From positions 62,001-126,000 of the forward strand of contig NZ_VJYD01000006.1 in assembly GCF_007341385.1 (NCBI RefSeq): a stretch of 64,000 nucleotides of DNA, read 5' to 3'. The notes under the pieces are model-generated. The model was not told the DNA's origin. It saw nothing but the letters and a program-made list of their open reading frames with translations, and did not search any database. This DNA comes from Flavobacterium daemonense (GTDB taxonomy: Bacteria; Bacteroidota; Bacteroidia; Flavobacteriales; Flavobacteriaceae). Both the position numbers and the translations under genes were made by a program. This document shows positions 27,757-37,340 of this stretch, one piece after another (position 1 is the stretch's first letter; each line of letters starts with the position of its first letter).

Positions 27757-27800
27757 TGCAAACGTTTGCAGATTTTGCAAACGTTTGCGGTAACGTTTGC
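27757..27800. promoter_or_regulatory. Triple LacI-type operator
   Basis: TGCAAACGTTTGCA (27757-27770) and GCAAACGTTTGC (27777-27788) are perfect palindromes, and GGTAACGTTTGC (27789-27800) is a third, degenerate copy. The centres are 19 and 12 bp apart. They match the GnAAACGTTTnC-type sites of LacI regulators and sit in the divergent control region. Confidence 0.88.
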
Positions 27801-27891
27801 AGGTTGTTTTAGAAACGCAACTATAACGTTTTCATGAAATGTCTCATAACTTAGCTTAAAATTAAAGAAAAGATACATAAAAAATATAAAA

Positions 27892-29328
27892 ATGGAAACA
27901 CAAGTCACTCATTACGAATACGAAAGAGAAAAAGTGCAGACTGGAATAGTACACATTGGAATTGGTAATTTTCACCGTGCACATGAAGAATTTTATATTA
28001 ATAATCTGTTAGCAGATCCCACGCAACAGCAATGGGGAATTTGCGGCGTAGCACTTTTGCCTTCGGATGAAACGATCGTAAAAAAACTGAAAGAGCAAAA
28101 CGGTGAATATTCGCTTACAATTTGCGGCAGAAACGGAATCGACGAAGTTATTAAAATTGGTTCTCTTGTAGAATTAATTTGGGGAGTAGAAAATCCAGAT
28201 GCTATTTCAGATAAAATTGCTGCTTTTGCTACAAAAATAGTAACACTTACCATTACCGAAGGTGGTTACAATATAGATAAGGCCAGTGGCGAATTTATTT
28301 TGGAAGATAAAAATGTGCAGCACGATCTTGCTAATCCATCTCAACCGAAAACTGTTTTTGGTTTTGTTGCCGAAGGTTTGAGAAAGCGTAAAGCCAATGG
28401 AAATGGAGGAATCACAATCCTTTCCTGTGATAATCTTCAGCATAATGGAAATGTAACCAAAAAAGCGTTTACAACATTTATCGAAGCACAAGATAAGGAT
28501 CTTGCTGCTTGGGTAAAAACAAATGTAACGTTCCCAAATAGCATGGTTGACAGAATTACGCCTGCTACAACGCCTGCTGACGTGGAATCACTAAACAAAA
28601 AAAGCGGTTTAAACGACCAAGCGCCAGTATATTGTGAAGACTTTATTCAATGGGTTATCGAAGATAATTTTGCTGCAGGAAGACCGGCTTTAGAAAATGT
28701 AGGTGTCGAATTTACGCAAGATGTTACGAAGTATGAAAACATGAAACTTAGTTTGTTGAATGCTTCTCACACATTGCTTTCTTATCCTTCTTTATTGTTT
28801 GGATACAGAAAAGTAGATGATGCGATGCACGATCCGATATTCAAGAAATTACTCAAAGATTTTATGGATATTGACATTACTCCGTACGTTCCAGCACCTG
28901 AAAAAACAGATCTTGAGCTTTATAAAACGACACTTATCGAACGATTTGCAAACAAAGCCGTAAGTGATCAAATAAGCCGTTTGTGCTCTGACGGAATATC
29001 CAAATTTCCGGTTTATGTTGTTCCGAATCTGACTAAAATGCTGAAGGATGACAAAGATCTTACAAGGGTAACTTTCTTGATTGCTTCATATCGTCATTAC
29101 CTGAAATATAAAGTGGATGACAAAAGTATTTCCTATGAAATTAACGAACCTTGGTTGACTCCAGAGGATCAAAAATTAATAGATAGCGATGATGTCCTGG
29201 ACTTTTTAGAGTTGTCTGCTTTTCAAAATGTCAAATTGAAATCATATGAGCGTTTTGTGAGTCAGTACAGCGCTTTTGCAGAGAATATCAAGACAAACGG
29301 AATAGCAAAAACATTAGAAACTATTTAA
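27892..29328 (+). CDS. Mannitol 2-dehydrogenase-family polyol dehydrogenase
   Basis: 478 residues, normal for the long-chain mannitol dehydrogenase family. The N-terminal Rossmann region has IVHIGIGNFHRAHEEFYI and the substrate domain holds the catalytic pattern K-x4-N-x2-H in MKLSLLNASHTLLSYP. It would oxidise mannitol (or a related polyol or uronate) to the ketose with NAD. The following transporter and fructokinase favour mannitol to fructose over fructuronate chemistry. First gene of a LacI-controlled operon. Confidence 0.9.
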   Translation: METQVTHYEYEREKVQTGIVHIGIGNFHRAHEEFYINNLLADPTQQQWGICGVALLPSDETIVKKLKEQNGEYSLTICGRNGIDEVIKIGSLVELIWGVENPDAISDKIAAFATKIVTLTITEGGYNIDKASGEFILEDKNVQHDLANPSQPKTVFGFVAEGLRKRKANGNGGITILSCDNLQHNGNVTKKAFTTFIEAQDKDLAAWVKTNVTFPNSMVDRITPATTPADVESLNKKSGLNDQAPVYCEDFIQWVIEDNFAAGRPALENVGVEFTQDVTKYENMKLSLLNASHTLLSYPSLLFGYRKVDDAMHDPIFKKLLKDFMDIDITPYVPAPEKTDLELYKTTLIERFANKAVSDQISRLCSDGISKFPVYVVPNLTKMLKDDKDLTRVTFLIASYRHYLKYKVDDKSISYEINEPWLTPEDQKLIDSDDVLDFLELSAFQNVKLKSYERFVSQYSAFAENIKTNGIAKTLETI

Positions 29329-29346
29329 CAACCAAACCATAAAATT

Positions 29347-30699
29347 ATGAAATCAACTAATAAATTAATGCCTTTTGTTATTGTTACGTTTATCTACTTT
29401 ATTGTAGGTTTTTTAACAACGATCAATGAGCAGTTGCAGGCACCGCTAAAAATAACTTTTTTAACGGAAGCAGGTGATATAAAAAATACACTTACAACTT
29501 TAATATCTTTCTTTTTCTTTCTTGGTTACCTTGTAAACGGAACGCTGGGAAGCAGATGGGTGAACAGGTACGGATACAAGAAAACCATCATAAGAGGTTT
29601 GATGTTCATCGTTCTAGGACTTTCGGTTTACCTTACTTCAACAATAATAGGGCATAATTTTCCGCATTTTAATTTAAAGATAGGCGATGTTGTAATTCCT
29701 TACGGCTATTTGATTTTCCTTTGTGGTTCGTATATTATGGGTTGTTCGGCGGCGGTGATACAAGTAGTTGTAAATCCGTATATAGCTTCATATGATTTGC
29801 CAGGGACACAGCCTGTTCAAAGACTGAATATCACTACGGGAATTAATTCTATCGGAACTACGTCGGCTCCATTTTTTGTTACAGTAGTTATGTTTAGCGG
29901 CATTTCCATCGAAAGCATCCAAATCAAACAATTAATAACACCGTTGTCGATTTTGATACTTTGTATTATTGCGGTTATATTTTTGACCAAAAAATTAAAC
30001 ATTCCCGACTTGCCTCATACACGTGTTGCAGAAGGAGAAGTACTAGAAAGAAGCGTATTTTCATTCAGACATTTTACACTTGGGGTAATGGCGATTTTCT
30101 TTTATGTGGGAACAGAAGTTGCTATTGGTGCAAATATCAATTTATATGCTTTAGAAAGGATTAAATCAGGAAATCCGATAACCTTTTTCGGAAGAGAAGA
30201 TATGATTATTGGCGGAATTGATTTTGGTGTTCACGCATTATTATCAACACTTTATTGGGGCGGATTTCTTGTAGGTAGGGCGATATCAAGTTTCTTTAAT
30301 AAAATTCCTGCTCAAGTACAACTGGCAGTAACCACGACAATTGCAACGATTCTTATTCTGACTTCTATTTTTCAGGAAAATTTATGGTATTTAGTTGCTG
30401 TAGGATTATTGCACTCGTCAATGTGGAGCTGCATCTTCTCACTTGCCATAAAAGATCTGGGCAAATACACCTCAAAAGCTTCCGGAATATTTGTTTCTGC
30501 GGTATTTGGTGGAGCGGTATTTACACTAGTTCAAGGAGGTTTAGCTGATTTTTTTCACTCTTGGAGATACACTTGGCTGCTAAACGTAGCTTGTGAATTG
30601 TTCATGCTGTCTTATGCATTGTTTGGTTATAAAATTAGAGCCCAAGACAGGCAAATAGTCACAGGAAAACAAGAAGAAATAATTCACGCATCACATTAA
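29347..30699 (+). CDS. FHS/FucP-like MFS sugar or polyol transporter
   Basis: 450 residues with about twelve membrane helices. MPFVIVTFIYFIVGFLTTIN followed by EQLQAPLK is the FHS (fucose:H+ symporter) opening of this subfamily, and GYLVNGTLGSRWVNRYGYKK is the loop 2-3 motif. QVVVNPYIA in helix 5 is also typical of that group. Likely imports the polyol oxidised by the dehydrogenase encoded 18 bp upstream. Inner-membrane. Confidence 0.88.
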   Translation: MKSTNKLMPFVIVTFIYFIVGFLTTINEQLQAPLKITFLTEAGDIKNTLTTLISFFFFLGYLVNGTLGSRWVNRYGYKKTIIRGLMFIVLGLSVYLTSTIIGHNFPHFNLKIGDVVIPYGYLIFLCGSYIMGCSAAVIQVVVNPYIASYDLPGTQPVQRLNITTGINSIGTTSAPFFVTVVMFSGISIESIQIKQLITPLSILILCIIAVIFLTKKLNIPDLPHTRVAEGEVLERSVFSFRHFTLGVMAIFFYVGTEVAIGANINLYALERIKSGNPITFFGREDMIIGGIDFGVHALLSTLYWGGFLVGRAISSFFNKIPAQVQLAVTTTIATILILTSIFQENLWYLVAVGLLHSSMWSCIFSLAIKDLGKYTSKASGIFVSAVFGGAVFTLVQGGLADFFHSWRYTWLLNVACELFMLSYALFGYKIRAQDRQIVTGKQEEIIHASH

Positions 30700-30724
30700 A
30701 AGCCAAAATCAACAAAAAATAATA

Positions 30725-31516
30725 ATGATAACTATAAGCCAATTGAAAAATAAACCAGCCTTACAGACAATAATGATAATGATGATTTTTTTGTGTACAC
30801 ATGTTCACGCACAAGATAAATCGACAGAAGATAATTTTATAAACCAAAATCTACATTCTGCTTTACAGATTCGAAATTCTCATCTTTGGAGAGGAATAGA
30901 AGTAGCTGCAGGATTGACATACACTGGGAATATTTATTTAGAGTATGACCACTTTTACGGAGGATTTTGGGCAGGAGGAACTGCTGATGGTTCATACAAA
31001 GAGTTCAATAATTATGCAGGATTCAAAGCCGGGAAATTCTCTGCGGAATTATGGGATATCTATAATTTTTCTCCCAAAGCAACGTATAATAATAAAGAAT
31101 TCTTCAATTACAATGCGAGCGAAACCGGACGTTTTTTTGATTTAAGAACCTATTATACTGTCAGTAAACAGTTTCCTTTAGTGTTGAGCTGGAATACAGT
31201 TATTTTTGGACGAGACAGAAATCTTGCCAACACAGAAAACAGATATTCTACCTTTGTATCGGCAGAATATCCTTTTTTGAAAAGTGACAAATGGAGTATC
31301 AGCGGTCGCGCTGGCTATAGTTTTGCGCTGAACAATAGCGAAAATGAAACAAGCAACTTTTTTGCAAGCAAAGCTGGTGTAAATGAAGTAAGTTTGATAT
31401 TTTCGAGAAAAACTAAAATTCTGGACTATAAGCTGCCTTTGGGTTTATGGGCAATGTGGAATCCAGTTGATAATCATGCGTTCTTGCAGTTTTCTGCAGA
31501 GGTCTACTCTTTTTAA
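30725..31516 (+). CDS. Predicted outer-membrane beta-barrel protein
   Basis: 263 residues with a signal peptide ending CTHVHAQ. The remaining sequence alternates short amphipathic strands (SALQIRNSHLWRG, NIYLEYDHFYGGFWAGG, KLPLGLWAMWNPVDNHAFLQ) and ends with Phe, as outer-membrane barrels do. It is the third gene of the mannitol operon, 25 bp after the transporter, which suggests a passive porin for polyol uptake instead of a SusC/SusD pair. No family was recognised. Confidence 0.75.
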   Translation: MITISQLKNKPALQTIMIMMIFLCTHVHAQDKSTEDNFINQNLHSALQIRNSHLWRGIEVAAGLTYTGNIYLEYDHFYGGFWAGGTADGSYKEFNNYAGFKAGKFSAELWDIYNFSPKATYNNKEFFNYNASETGRFFDLRTYYTVSKQFPLVLSWNTVIFGRDRNLANTENRYSTFVSAEYPFLKSDKWSISGRAGYSFALNNSENETSNFFASKAGVNEVSLIFSRKTKILDYKLPLGLWAMWNPVDNHAFLQFSAEVYSF

Positions 31517-31550
31517 AAGGAATAAATCAGCTTGAAATAAATAATTTATG

Positions 31551-31579
31551 ATTAACAAGATCTTTTTGGTCTTGTTAAT
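31551..31579 (+). other. Intercistronic hairpin in the mannitol operon
   Basis: ATTAACAAGATC / GATC-less partner GTCTTGTTAAT form a hairpin with a TTTTTG loop in the gap before the fructokinase gene. There is no clear T run after it, so it may attenuate or protect the message and not fully terminate it. Confidence 0.6.
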
Positions 31580-31611
31580 CTGTTTGTATTAAATAATTAA
31601 AAATCGATATT

Positions 31612-32544
31612 ATGAGTACCGAAAATAAAGTTCAGGTAGTTTGTTTTGGAGAAGTATTATGGGATATTTTCCCAGGAAACAATCGAAGAGCCGGCGGAGC
31701 TCCTTTTAATGTTGCTTATCATTTGTCTAAAATGGGAATACAAACCAGAATGATCAGTGGAGTGGGAGGTGATGTGTTGGGACAGGAACTTATTCAGAAA
31801 ATAAAAAACTGGAATATTTCTTCAGACGGAATACAAATAATAAAAGATCATCCGACAAGCACGGTAATTGCCGAAATTGACGAAAATAATGAAGCACATT
31901 ATACCATTACCGAAAATGTAGCATGGGATTTTATTCAGTCAAAACCAGAGAATATTCAATTTGTGGAATCAGCAAATGCGCTTGTGTTTGGTTCTTTGAT
32001 TGCTCGAAATAGTGTTTCGCGCAAGACTTTATTTGAGTTGGTTGAAAACAGTTCTTTTAATGTTTTTGATATTAACATTAGAAAGCCGCATGATGATATC
32101 AAACTCATTAGTGAACTTTTGCATAAAACCCATCTCGCTAAATTTAATAAAGCCGAATTAAAAATCGTTCTGGATTCCATTGGAAAGGATTACACAAACG
32201 AAAGTGATAGTATTAAATTTATTCAGGAGAAGTTTAACATCGATGAAATAATCGTTTCCAAAGGAAGCAAAGGCGCAATATATGCCAATGCGGATGCAAT
32301 TTTTCAATATCCTGCGGTACCCATAACGGTTATTGACACAGTAGGAAGTGGTGATTCATTCCTCGCCGGACTTTTATCCAAGCGATTATCTACAACAAAT
32401 GATGTTCATTCTATAATGTTGCAAGCTGTTTCGCTGGGTGCTTTTATCACTTCAAAAGAGGGAGCTTGCCCAGAATATAGTTTAAAAGAATTTGAAGATT
32501 TTAGAGATAAACAGAACATTACTGCTACGTTTATAGAAGAATAG
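31612..32544 (+). CDS. Fructokinase, PfkB family
   Basis: 310 residues. PfkB-family sugar kinase: substrate-binding FGEVLWDIFPGNNRRAGGAP near the N-terminus, NVAYHLSKMG, and the ATP/catalytic signature DTVGSGDSFLAGLL with the catalytic Asp. It phosphorylates fructose (as part of a polyol operon) to fructose-6-phosphate in the cytoplasm. Last gene of the mannitol operon, followed by the terminator shared with tmRNA. Confidence 0.88.
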   Translation: MSTENKVQVVCFGEVLWDIFPGNNRRAGGAPFNVAYHLSKMGIQTRMISGVGGDVLGQELIQKIKNWNISSDGIQIIKDHPTSTVIAEIDENNEAHYTITENVAWDFIQSKPENIQFVESANALVFGSLIARNSVSRKTLFELVENSSFNVFDINIRKPHDDIKLISELLHKTHLAKFNKAELKIVLDSIGKDYTNESDSIKFIQEKFNIDEIIVSKGSKGAIYANADAIFQYPAVPITVIDTVGSGDSFLAGLLSKRLSTTNDVHSIMLQAVSLGAFITSKEGACPEYSLKEFEDFRDKQNITATFIEE

Positions 32545-32571
32545 AAGTAAATGGAATCGTTTAAAAAAAAC

Positions 32572-32609
32572 AAAAAGCCTGTAAACATTGAGTTTACAGG
32601 CTTTTTTTG
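32572..32609. terminator. Bidirectional terminator (fructokinase / tmRNA)
   Basis: Arms AAAGCCTGTAAAC / GTTTACAGGCTTT with A and T runs on either side. It ends the plus-strand mannitol operon and the minus-strand tmRNA. Confidence 0.85.
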
Positions 32610-33004
32610 TGGAGTCGCCGGGAATCGAACCCGGGTCCAAACAAGCAACTAAAGAGCTTTCTACACGCTTATTTCCTGATTAGATTTTCGATGTTAAGCT
32701 AGGCCAGAAACAGCCACCGAACACTTATCTTCTTAATTTTCGAAACCCACCCGAAGCTCATGGATATCTAGGTTTATTTTTACGGTTCCCCTGAACGGAA
32801 CGCCACAAACCAAGGCTTTCCAGGAGAATCCAGCTTCTCTACCTTGTAGAGACGTGGCGCAATCGTACTATGATTCGGATTATGCAGCTAAAGCGTAATT
32901 ATTTTCGCCGTGTAAAAGTTCGAGATCTTATATTTACGAGCAAGGTCTCAATGCTCGACGTGCTTACTGTTCAATTCGACTTGCTGTCAAAACCAGTCGA
33001 CCCC
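32610..33004 (-). ncRNA. ssrA: Transfer-messenger RNA
   Basis: About 395 nt. The 5' end GGGGTCGACTGGTTTTGACA and the 3' T-arm/acceptor GGTTCGATTCCCGGCGACTCC pair as a tRNA-like acceptor stem. The discriminator A is encoded, but a full CCA is not. The tag frame at 32880-32909 reads GGC GAA AAT AAT TAC GCT TTA GCT GCA TAA, giving GENNYALAA and a stop; its ending YALAA is the standard proteolysis signal. It frees stalled ribosomes together with SmpB, which is not in the window. Confidence 0.97.
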
Positions 33005-33072
33005 AAAAAAATAAGTCTGCAAATTTATACTATTTGAAATTACTTTCTACTAAAATTTTCAGAAAAATTGTA

Positions 33073-34278
33073 TTATTCTTCGTCCTTAAAATTAAAAGGA
33101 TAATCTCCAAAGATTGGAGCTAGTTTACGCACCGCATATGTGTTTCTGGTCATTTTGTTTGACAATGCGATTATCGTTACGTGCTCTTTCATTAAAGTAA
33201 TGTACGATGAGGTATTGCCATGCCACCAGCCATTGTGGAAGTAGAAATTCTGTCCCGTTTCCCAATTGATCATTCTGATTCCGAGACCATAATTTTTAGT
33301 CCCTTTCCGTTCGTTGCTATAACCTGTATAAACTTGTTTTAGTAATGCAGGTTTTAAAAAGTCAGGCGATTGTCTTGCGCGGTCAAATTTTAAAAGATCA
33401 CGAGCAGTCGAAAATACATTTTTGTCTCCGTAAACATTGTCTAGGTAGTCGAAACCAATTTCAGCACCATTTCCTTTGTATGATGGAACAATTTTTTTTC
33501 TGTCTTTATCATCATCAAAAATATAAGTATGCGTCATTCCCAATGGTTTGAAAATCATTTCAGACATTGCTTCTTTGTATTTTAATCCAGTGATTTTTTC
33601 TATAATCAGTGCCAACATTGCATAATTAGTATTGCAATAGCCAAAACGTGTTCCAGTTTTAGCTTCCAAACCAATATTTTTTGTTGCCAGAATATCTAAG
33701 ATATCTTTATTCGTCAGCTGATTGTGTCTGTCCCAAACCGATTTGTCGTGATCTGTAAAATAAGCGTAGTTGCGCATTCCTGTACGATGGCTCAAAAGCA
33801 TTCTAATCGTACAATCTTCGTACGGAAAAGTTTTTAGGATCGTATTTACTTTTTGATCTAAATCAAGTTTGCCCGCATTTACCAATTTTAAAACCGCAGT
33901 CGCTGTCAGAACTTTGCTCACAGATGCAATTTGCACAGGAGTATCTGCAGTAATTTTGGTTCCTTCGTTTTTGTTTGCGTAGCCGTTGTATCTTTCAAAA
34001 ATAATCTGCCCGTTTCTTGCTACCAAGAAACTTCCGTTCATACTATTGTTTGGCCAGTTTTTGTTATAAAAGTGGTTGATTCTGCCTTGAACAGAATTTA
34101 TATAAGCTTGTGTAAGTCGTGGTTCTGGCCCTAAAGGCTTCATTTTAGGCAGTGTATCTTCTACCGCTGCTACAGTATCTACGCTTGTTTTCTTATCATT
34201 GCCACATGAACTTAAAACTAAAATTAAAAAAAGTATTTGTGGTATCTTTGTCTTTTTAAGGAAACTCATTTTCATCAT
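33073..34278 (-). CDS. Serine hydrolase, beta-lactamase class C-like lipoprotein
   Basis: 401 residues. A lipobox ends LVLSSCGN, so the protein is probably membrane-anchored and faces the periplasm or outside. The serine beta-lactamase/PBP4*-like fold shows the SxxK catalytic pair in ASVSKVLTA, YxN in YCNTNYAM, and the third-box region with HNGWWHG. It more likely acts as a peptidase or esterase on cell-wall or small substrates than as an antibiotic-resistance enzyme, but this cannot be decided. Three possible ATGs lie at 34278, 34275 and 34269. Confidence 0.85.
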   Translation of the reverse strand: MMKMSFLKKTKIPQILFLILVLSSCGNDKKTSVDTVAAVEDTLPKMKPLGPEPRLTQAYINSVQGRINHFYNKNWPNNSMNGSFLVARNGQIIFERYNGYANKNEGTKITADTPVQIASVSKVLTATAVLKLVNAGKLDLDQKVNTILKTFPYEDCTIRMLLSHRTGMRNYAYFTDHDKSVWDRHNQLTNKDILDILATKNIGLEAKTGTRFGYCNTNYAMLALIIEKITGLKYKEAMSEMIFKPLGMTHTYIFDDDKDRKKIVPSYKGNGAEIGFDYLDNVYGDKNVFSTARDLLKFDRARQSPDFLKPALLKQVYTGYSNERKGTKNYGLGIRMINWETGQNFYFHNGWWHGNTSSYITLMKEHVTIIALSNKMTRNTYAVRKLAPIFGDYPFNFKDEE

Positions 34279-34332
34279 TCTTTAAAAACAAATATATAGA
34301 ATTCAATATTTATGTTTTTGATATTTTAAAAA

Positions 34333-34390
34333 AACCAACCGGTTGCTTTAACATAATATTAACTAAAATTTTAGTTAGTCGGTTGTTTGT
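34333..34390. promoter_or_regulatory. Candidate operator palindromes between divergent genes
   Basis: TAACTAAAATTTTAGTTA (34360-34377) is a perfect 18-bp palindrome. CAACCGGTTG (34336-34345) is another, and the outer blocks CCAACCGG and GTCGGTTG are roughly inverted. Confidence 0.5.
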
Positions 34391-34428
34391 CAGCTTTCAA
34401 CGGTTTTTGGATATAATAAATTGTAATT

Positions 34429-34463
34429 TTTGAAGAAAACTTTAACGAAATTTGTTATATTTG
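34429..34463 (+). promoter_or_regulatory. Candidate Bacteroidota promoter
   Basis: TTTG (34429-34432) and TATATTTG (34456-34463) with a 23-bp spacer, 52 bp upstream of the saccharopine dehydrogenase-like gene. Confidence 0.5.
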
Positions 34464-34515
34464 AAACAAATACGATGTAAAAAGTTATATTATTAAATGA
34501 TTTAAACCAGTATAA

Positions 34516-35718
34516 ATGAAATTTGGAATTGTAAAAGAAAGAAAAAACCCACCGGATCGACGTGTAGTATTTGCTCCAGATGAATTGGCAAAACTAAAAC
34601 AGCAATATCACGATGCTATTGTAGAAGTAGAGAGTTCGGATATTAGGATTTTTTCCGATCTTCAATATAAAAGCATGGGAATTACGGTAACTGATGATGT
34701 TTCGGACTGTGATGTTTTATTTGGTGTAAAAGAAGTTCCTATTGAAAATTTGATTCCAAATAAAGCGTATTTCTTTTTTTCTCATACGATAAAAAAACAG
34801 CCACACAACAGAAAATTGCTTCAGGCGATTTTAGAGAAAAAGATTGATTTATATGACCATGAAACGATTGTAAACGAACATGATCATCGTTTAATTGGCT
34901 TTGGGAAATATGCCGGAATGGTTGGTGTTTACAACGGAATCAGAGCATTTGGTATTAAATTCGAATTATTCAAACTTCCAAAAGCTGAAACACTTTCAGG
35001 AAAAGAAGAATTGATAAAGCATTTGAAGCGCATCACAATGCCAGCTTTAAAATTTGTGGTTACTGGAACCGGAAAAGTTGGAAGCGGTGCCAAAGAAATT
35101 CTGGACGCCATAAAAGTGAAAGAAATTACAATTGACAACTATTTGACCAAAAAATATGCACAGGCAGTTTATGTACAATTAGATGTTTTAGAATATAATA
35201 AACGTGTCGATGGACAGGTTTTGGATTTTAAAGATTTTGTAAATCATCCAGAGGCTTATGTTTCCGATTTCGAAAAATTCACAAAGGTTTCGGATATTTA
35301 TTTTGCAGGACATTTTCACGCAAGTGCAGCGCCAATGATTTTGACAAAAGAAATGCTGAATGCAAGCGACTGCAAATTAAAAGTTGTAGCTGATATTTCG
35401 TGCGATGTAAATGGCCCGATTGCTTGTACAGTTCGTTCGTCGACAATTGCAGATCCTATTTATGGTTATTTTCCTTTAGAAGATAGGGAAGTAGATGTGT
35501 TTCATCCTGCTGCGGTTGCGGTTATGGCGGTTGATAATTTGCCATGCGAAATTCCGAAAGATTCGAGCGAAGGTTTTGGAGAACAATTTATGGAACATGT
35601 AATTCCGGCGTTCTTCAATGGAGATAAAGACGGAATCTTAAAACGCGCCAAAATAACCGAAAACGGTAAATTGACAGAAAGATTTAGTTATTTGCAGGAT
35701 TATGTCGACGAGAAATAA
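34516..35718 (+). CDS. Saccharopine dehydrogenase (LYS1)/alanine dehydrogenase-family oxidoreductase
   Basis: 400 residues. N-terminal alanine-dehydrogenase/PNT-type domain starting MKFGIVKERKNPPDRRVVF, with the HTIKKQPHNRKLLQ and KIDLYDHETI segments like those in NAD-dependent saccharopine dehydrogenases. The cofactor-binding region includes FVVTGTGKVGSGAKEILDA. It may interconvert saccharopine and lysine plus 2-oxoglutarate, but other amino-acid dehydrogenase substrates are possible. It stands alone with its own promoter. Confidence 0.75.
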   Translation: MKFGIVKERKNPPDRRVVFAPDELAKLKQQYHDAIVEVESSDIRIFSDLQYKSMGITVTDDVSDCDVLFGVKEVPIENLIPNKAYFFFSHTIKKQPHNRKLLQAILEKKIDLYDHETIVNEHDHRLIGFGKYAGMVGVYNGIRAFGIKFELFKLPKAETLSGKEELIKHLKRITMPALKFVVTGTGKVGSGAKEILDAIKVKEITIDNYLTKKYAQAVYVQLDVLEYNKRVDGQVLDFKDFVNHPEAYVSDFEKFTKVSDIYFAGHFHASAAPMILTKEMLNASDCKLKVVADISCDVNGPIACTVRSSTIADPIYGYFPLEDREVDVFHPAAVAVMAVDNLPCEIPKDSSEGFGEQFMEHVIPAFFNGDKDGILKRAKITENGKLTERFSYLQDYVDEK

Positions 35719-35775
35719 TTATTAATTGTAAATTATTAATTGTGAATGTTCAATAATTCAGATATAATTAATATG

Positions 35776-35843
35776 TTGTCACCCTGAGCGAAGTCGAAGG
35801 GCATCGCGGCGACAAAAGTCCTTCGACTTCGTTCAGGATGACA
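35776..35843. repeat. Dispersed palindrome (CCCTGAGCGAAGTCGAAGG type)
   Basis: Inverted arms GTCACCCTGAGCGAAGTCGA / TCGACTTCGTTCAGGATGAC around a short GC-rich centre. Repeats of this type are common between genes in many bacteria. Confidence 0.75.
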
Positions 35844-35852
35844 TAAAAAAAT

Positions 35853-35882
35853 AAAAGCCTGAAATTGATATTTCAGGCTTTT
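35853..35882. terminator. Bidirectional terminator
   Basis: Arms AAAAGCCTGAAAT / ATTTCAGGCTTTT with a TGAT loop, between the convergent genes ending at 35718 and 35946. Confidence 0.85.
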
Positions 35883-35890
35883 AATTTATA

Positions 35891-35940
35891 ATTAACCATT
35901 AACCATTAACCATTAACCATTAATAATTAATAATTAACAA
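35891..35940. repeat. 7-bp tandem repeat (ATTAACC)n
   Basis: Four units of ATTAACC followed by degraded ATTAATA units just after the fumC stop codon (3' side). Confidence 0.75.
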
Positions 35941-35945
35941 TTAAA

Positions 35946-37331
35946 TTAGACCATTTCTTCTGGTTTTACCCAATTATCAAAATCTTCGGGAGTTACGTAA
36001 CCCAAGCGAACGGCTTCTTCTTTTAAAGTTGTGCCGTTTTTGTGAGCGGTTTGGGCGATTTCTGCAGCTTTATAGTAACCAATTTTAGTATTTAAAGCTG
36101 TTACCAGCATTAGCGAATTATCTACCAATTCTTTGATGCGTTTGCGGTTTGGCTCGATTCCTTGCGCGCAATGTTCGTCAAAAGAGACACAGGCATCTCC
36201 AAGCAAACGCGCCGATTGAAGAAAGTTTGCTGCCATAACAGGTTTGAAAACGTTTAGTTCATAATGTCCTTGCATGCCTCCAACGGCAATTGCCATATCG
36301 TTTCCTATAACTTGTGCACAAACCATTGTCATTGCTTCGCATTGCGTTGGGTTTACTTTTCCGGGCATGATTGAAGATCCGGGCTCATTTTCTGGGATAT
36401 GAATTTCACCAATTCCAGATCTTGGACCTGACGCCAGCATTCTAATATCATTAGCAATTTTATTCAAGGAAACTGCTAATTGTTTTAGCGCTCCATGCGT
36501 TTCAACTATGGCATCGTGCGCAGCCAAAGCTTCGAATTTATTTTCGGCTGTTACAAAAGGATGATTTGTGAATTTGGCAATATATTCTGCGACTTTTACG
36601 TCGTAGCCTTTTGGTGTATTTAATCCGGTTCCGACAGCGGTTCCGCCTAGAGCAATTTCAGATAAATGGGATAAAGTATTTTTTAAAGCTTTTAGTCCGA
36701 AAGCCAATTGAGCTGCGTAACCAGAAATTTCTTGTCCGAGTGTTAAAGGTGTTGCGTCCATTAAATGTGTACGACCAATTTTGACTACATCTTTAAATTC
36801 AGTTGCTTTTTTTACTAAAGTGGCATGCAGTTTTTCAACACCTGGAATGGTGGTTTCAACTACCATTTTGTAAGCAGCAATATGCATTCCGGTTGGGAAA
36901 GTGTCGTTCGACGACTGTGATTTATTTACGTCGTCGTTTGCTTTTATAAATTGTTCGCCTTCGCCAATTTCAAAACCTTTTAAAACCTGAGCGCGGTTTG
37001 CAATTACTTCATTTACGTTCATGTTGCTTTGCGTTCCTGAACCTGTCTGCCAAATTACCAGTGGAAATTGATCGTCTAATTGTCCTGTTAATATTTCATC
37101 GCAAACGGCAGCGATAGCATCTCTTTTTTCGATTGGCAAAACTCCTAAATCATAATTAGCAAAAGCTGCAGCTTTTTTTAGATAGGCAAAACCTTCAATG
37201 ATTTCTTTTGGCATTGAAGCGGCGTTTCCTATTTTGAAATTGTTTCGCGAACGTTCTGTTTGGGCACCCCAATATTTATCGGCTGGGACTTGAACTTCGC
37301 CCATGGTGTCTTTTTCTATTCTGTATTTCAT
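35946..37331 (-). CDS. fumC: Class II fumarate hydratase
   Basis: 461 residues, typical. Interconverts fumarate and malate in the TCA cycle, without an iron-sulfur cluster. Key segments: [17 protein letters not shown], the [14 protein letters not shown] region and the family signature [17 protein letters not shown] with the catalytic Ser loop. It has its own upstream region containing a 14-bp tandem repeat. Confidence 0.96.
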   Translation of the reverse strand: MKYRIEKDTMGEVQVPADKYWGAQTERSRNNFKIGNAASMPKEIIEGFAYLKKAAAFANYDLGVLPIEKRDAIAAVCDEILTGQLDDQFPLVIWQTGSGTQSNMNVNEVIANRAQVLKGFEIGEGEQFIKANDDVNKSQSSNDTFPTGMHIAAYKMVVETTIPGVEKLHATLVKKATEFKDVVKIGRTHLMDATPLTLGQEISGYAAQLAFGLKALKNTLSHLSEIALGGTAVGTGLNTPKGYDVKVAEYIAKFTNHPFVTAENKFEALAAHDAIVETHGALKQLAVSLNKIANDIRMLASGPRSGIGEIHIPENEPGSSIMPGKVNPTQCEAMTMVCAQVIGNDMAIAVGGMQGHYELNVFKPVMAANFLQSARLLGDACVSFDEHCAQGIEPNRKRIKELVDNSLMLVTALNTKIGYYKAAEIAQTAHKNGTTLKEEAVRLGYVTPEDFDNWVKPEEMV

Positions 37332-37340
37332 TGTTTTATC

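Noticed and set aside
27696..27908. Minus-strand frame across the LacI operator region
   Set aside because: Overlaps the operators and promoters; no family resemblance.
32610..33004. Interpretation of the acceptor-arm sequence as a plain tRNA
   Set aside because: The two halves of the tRNA-like domain are about 370 nt apart and enclose a tag reading frame, so this is tmRNA.
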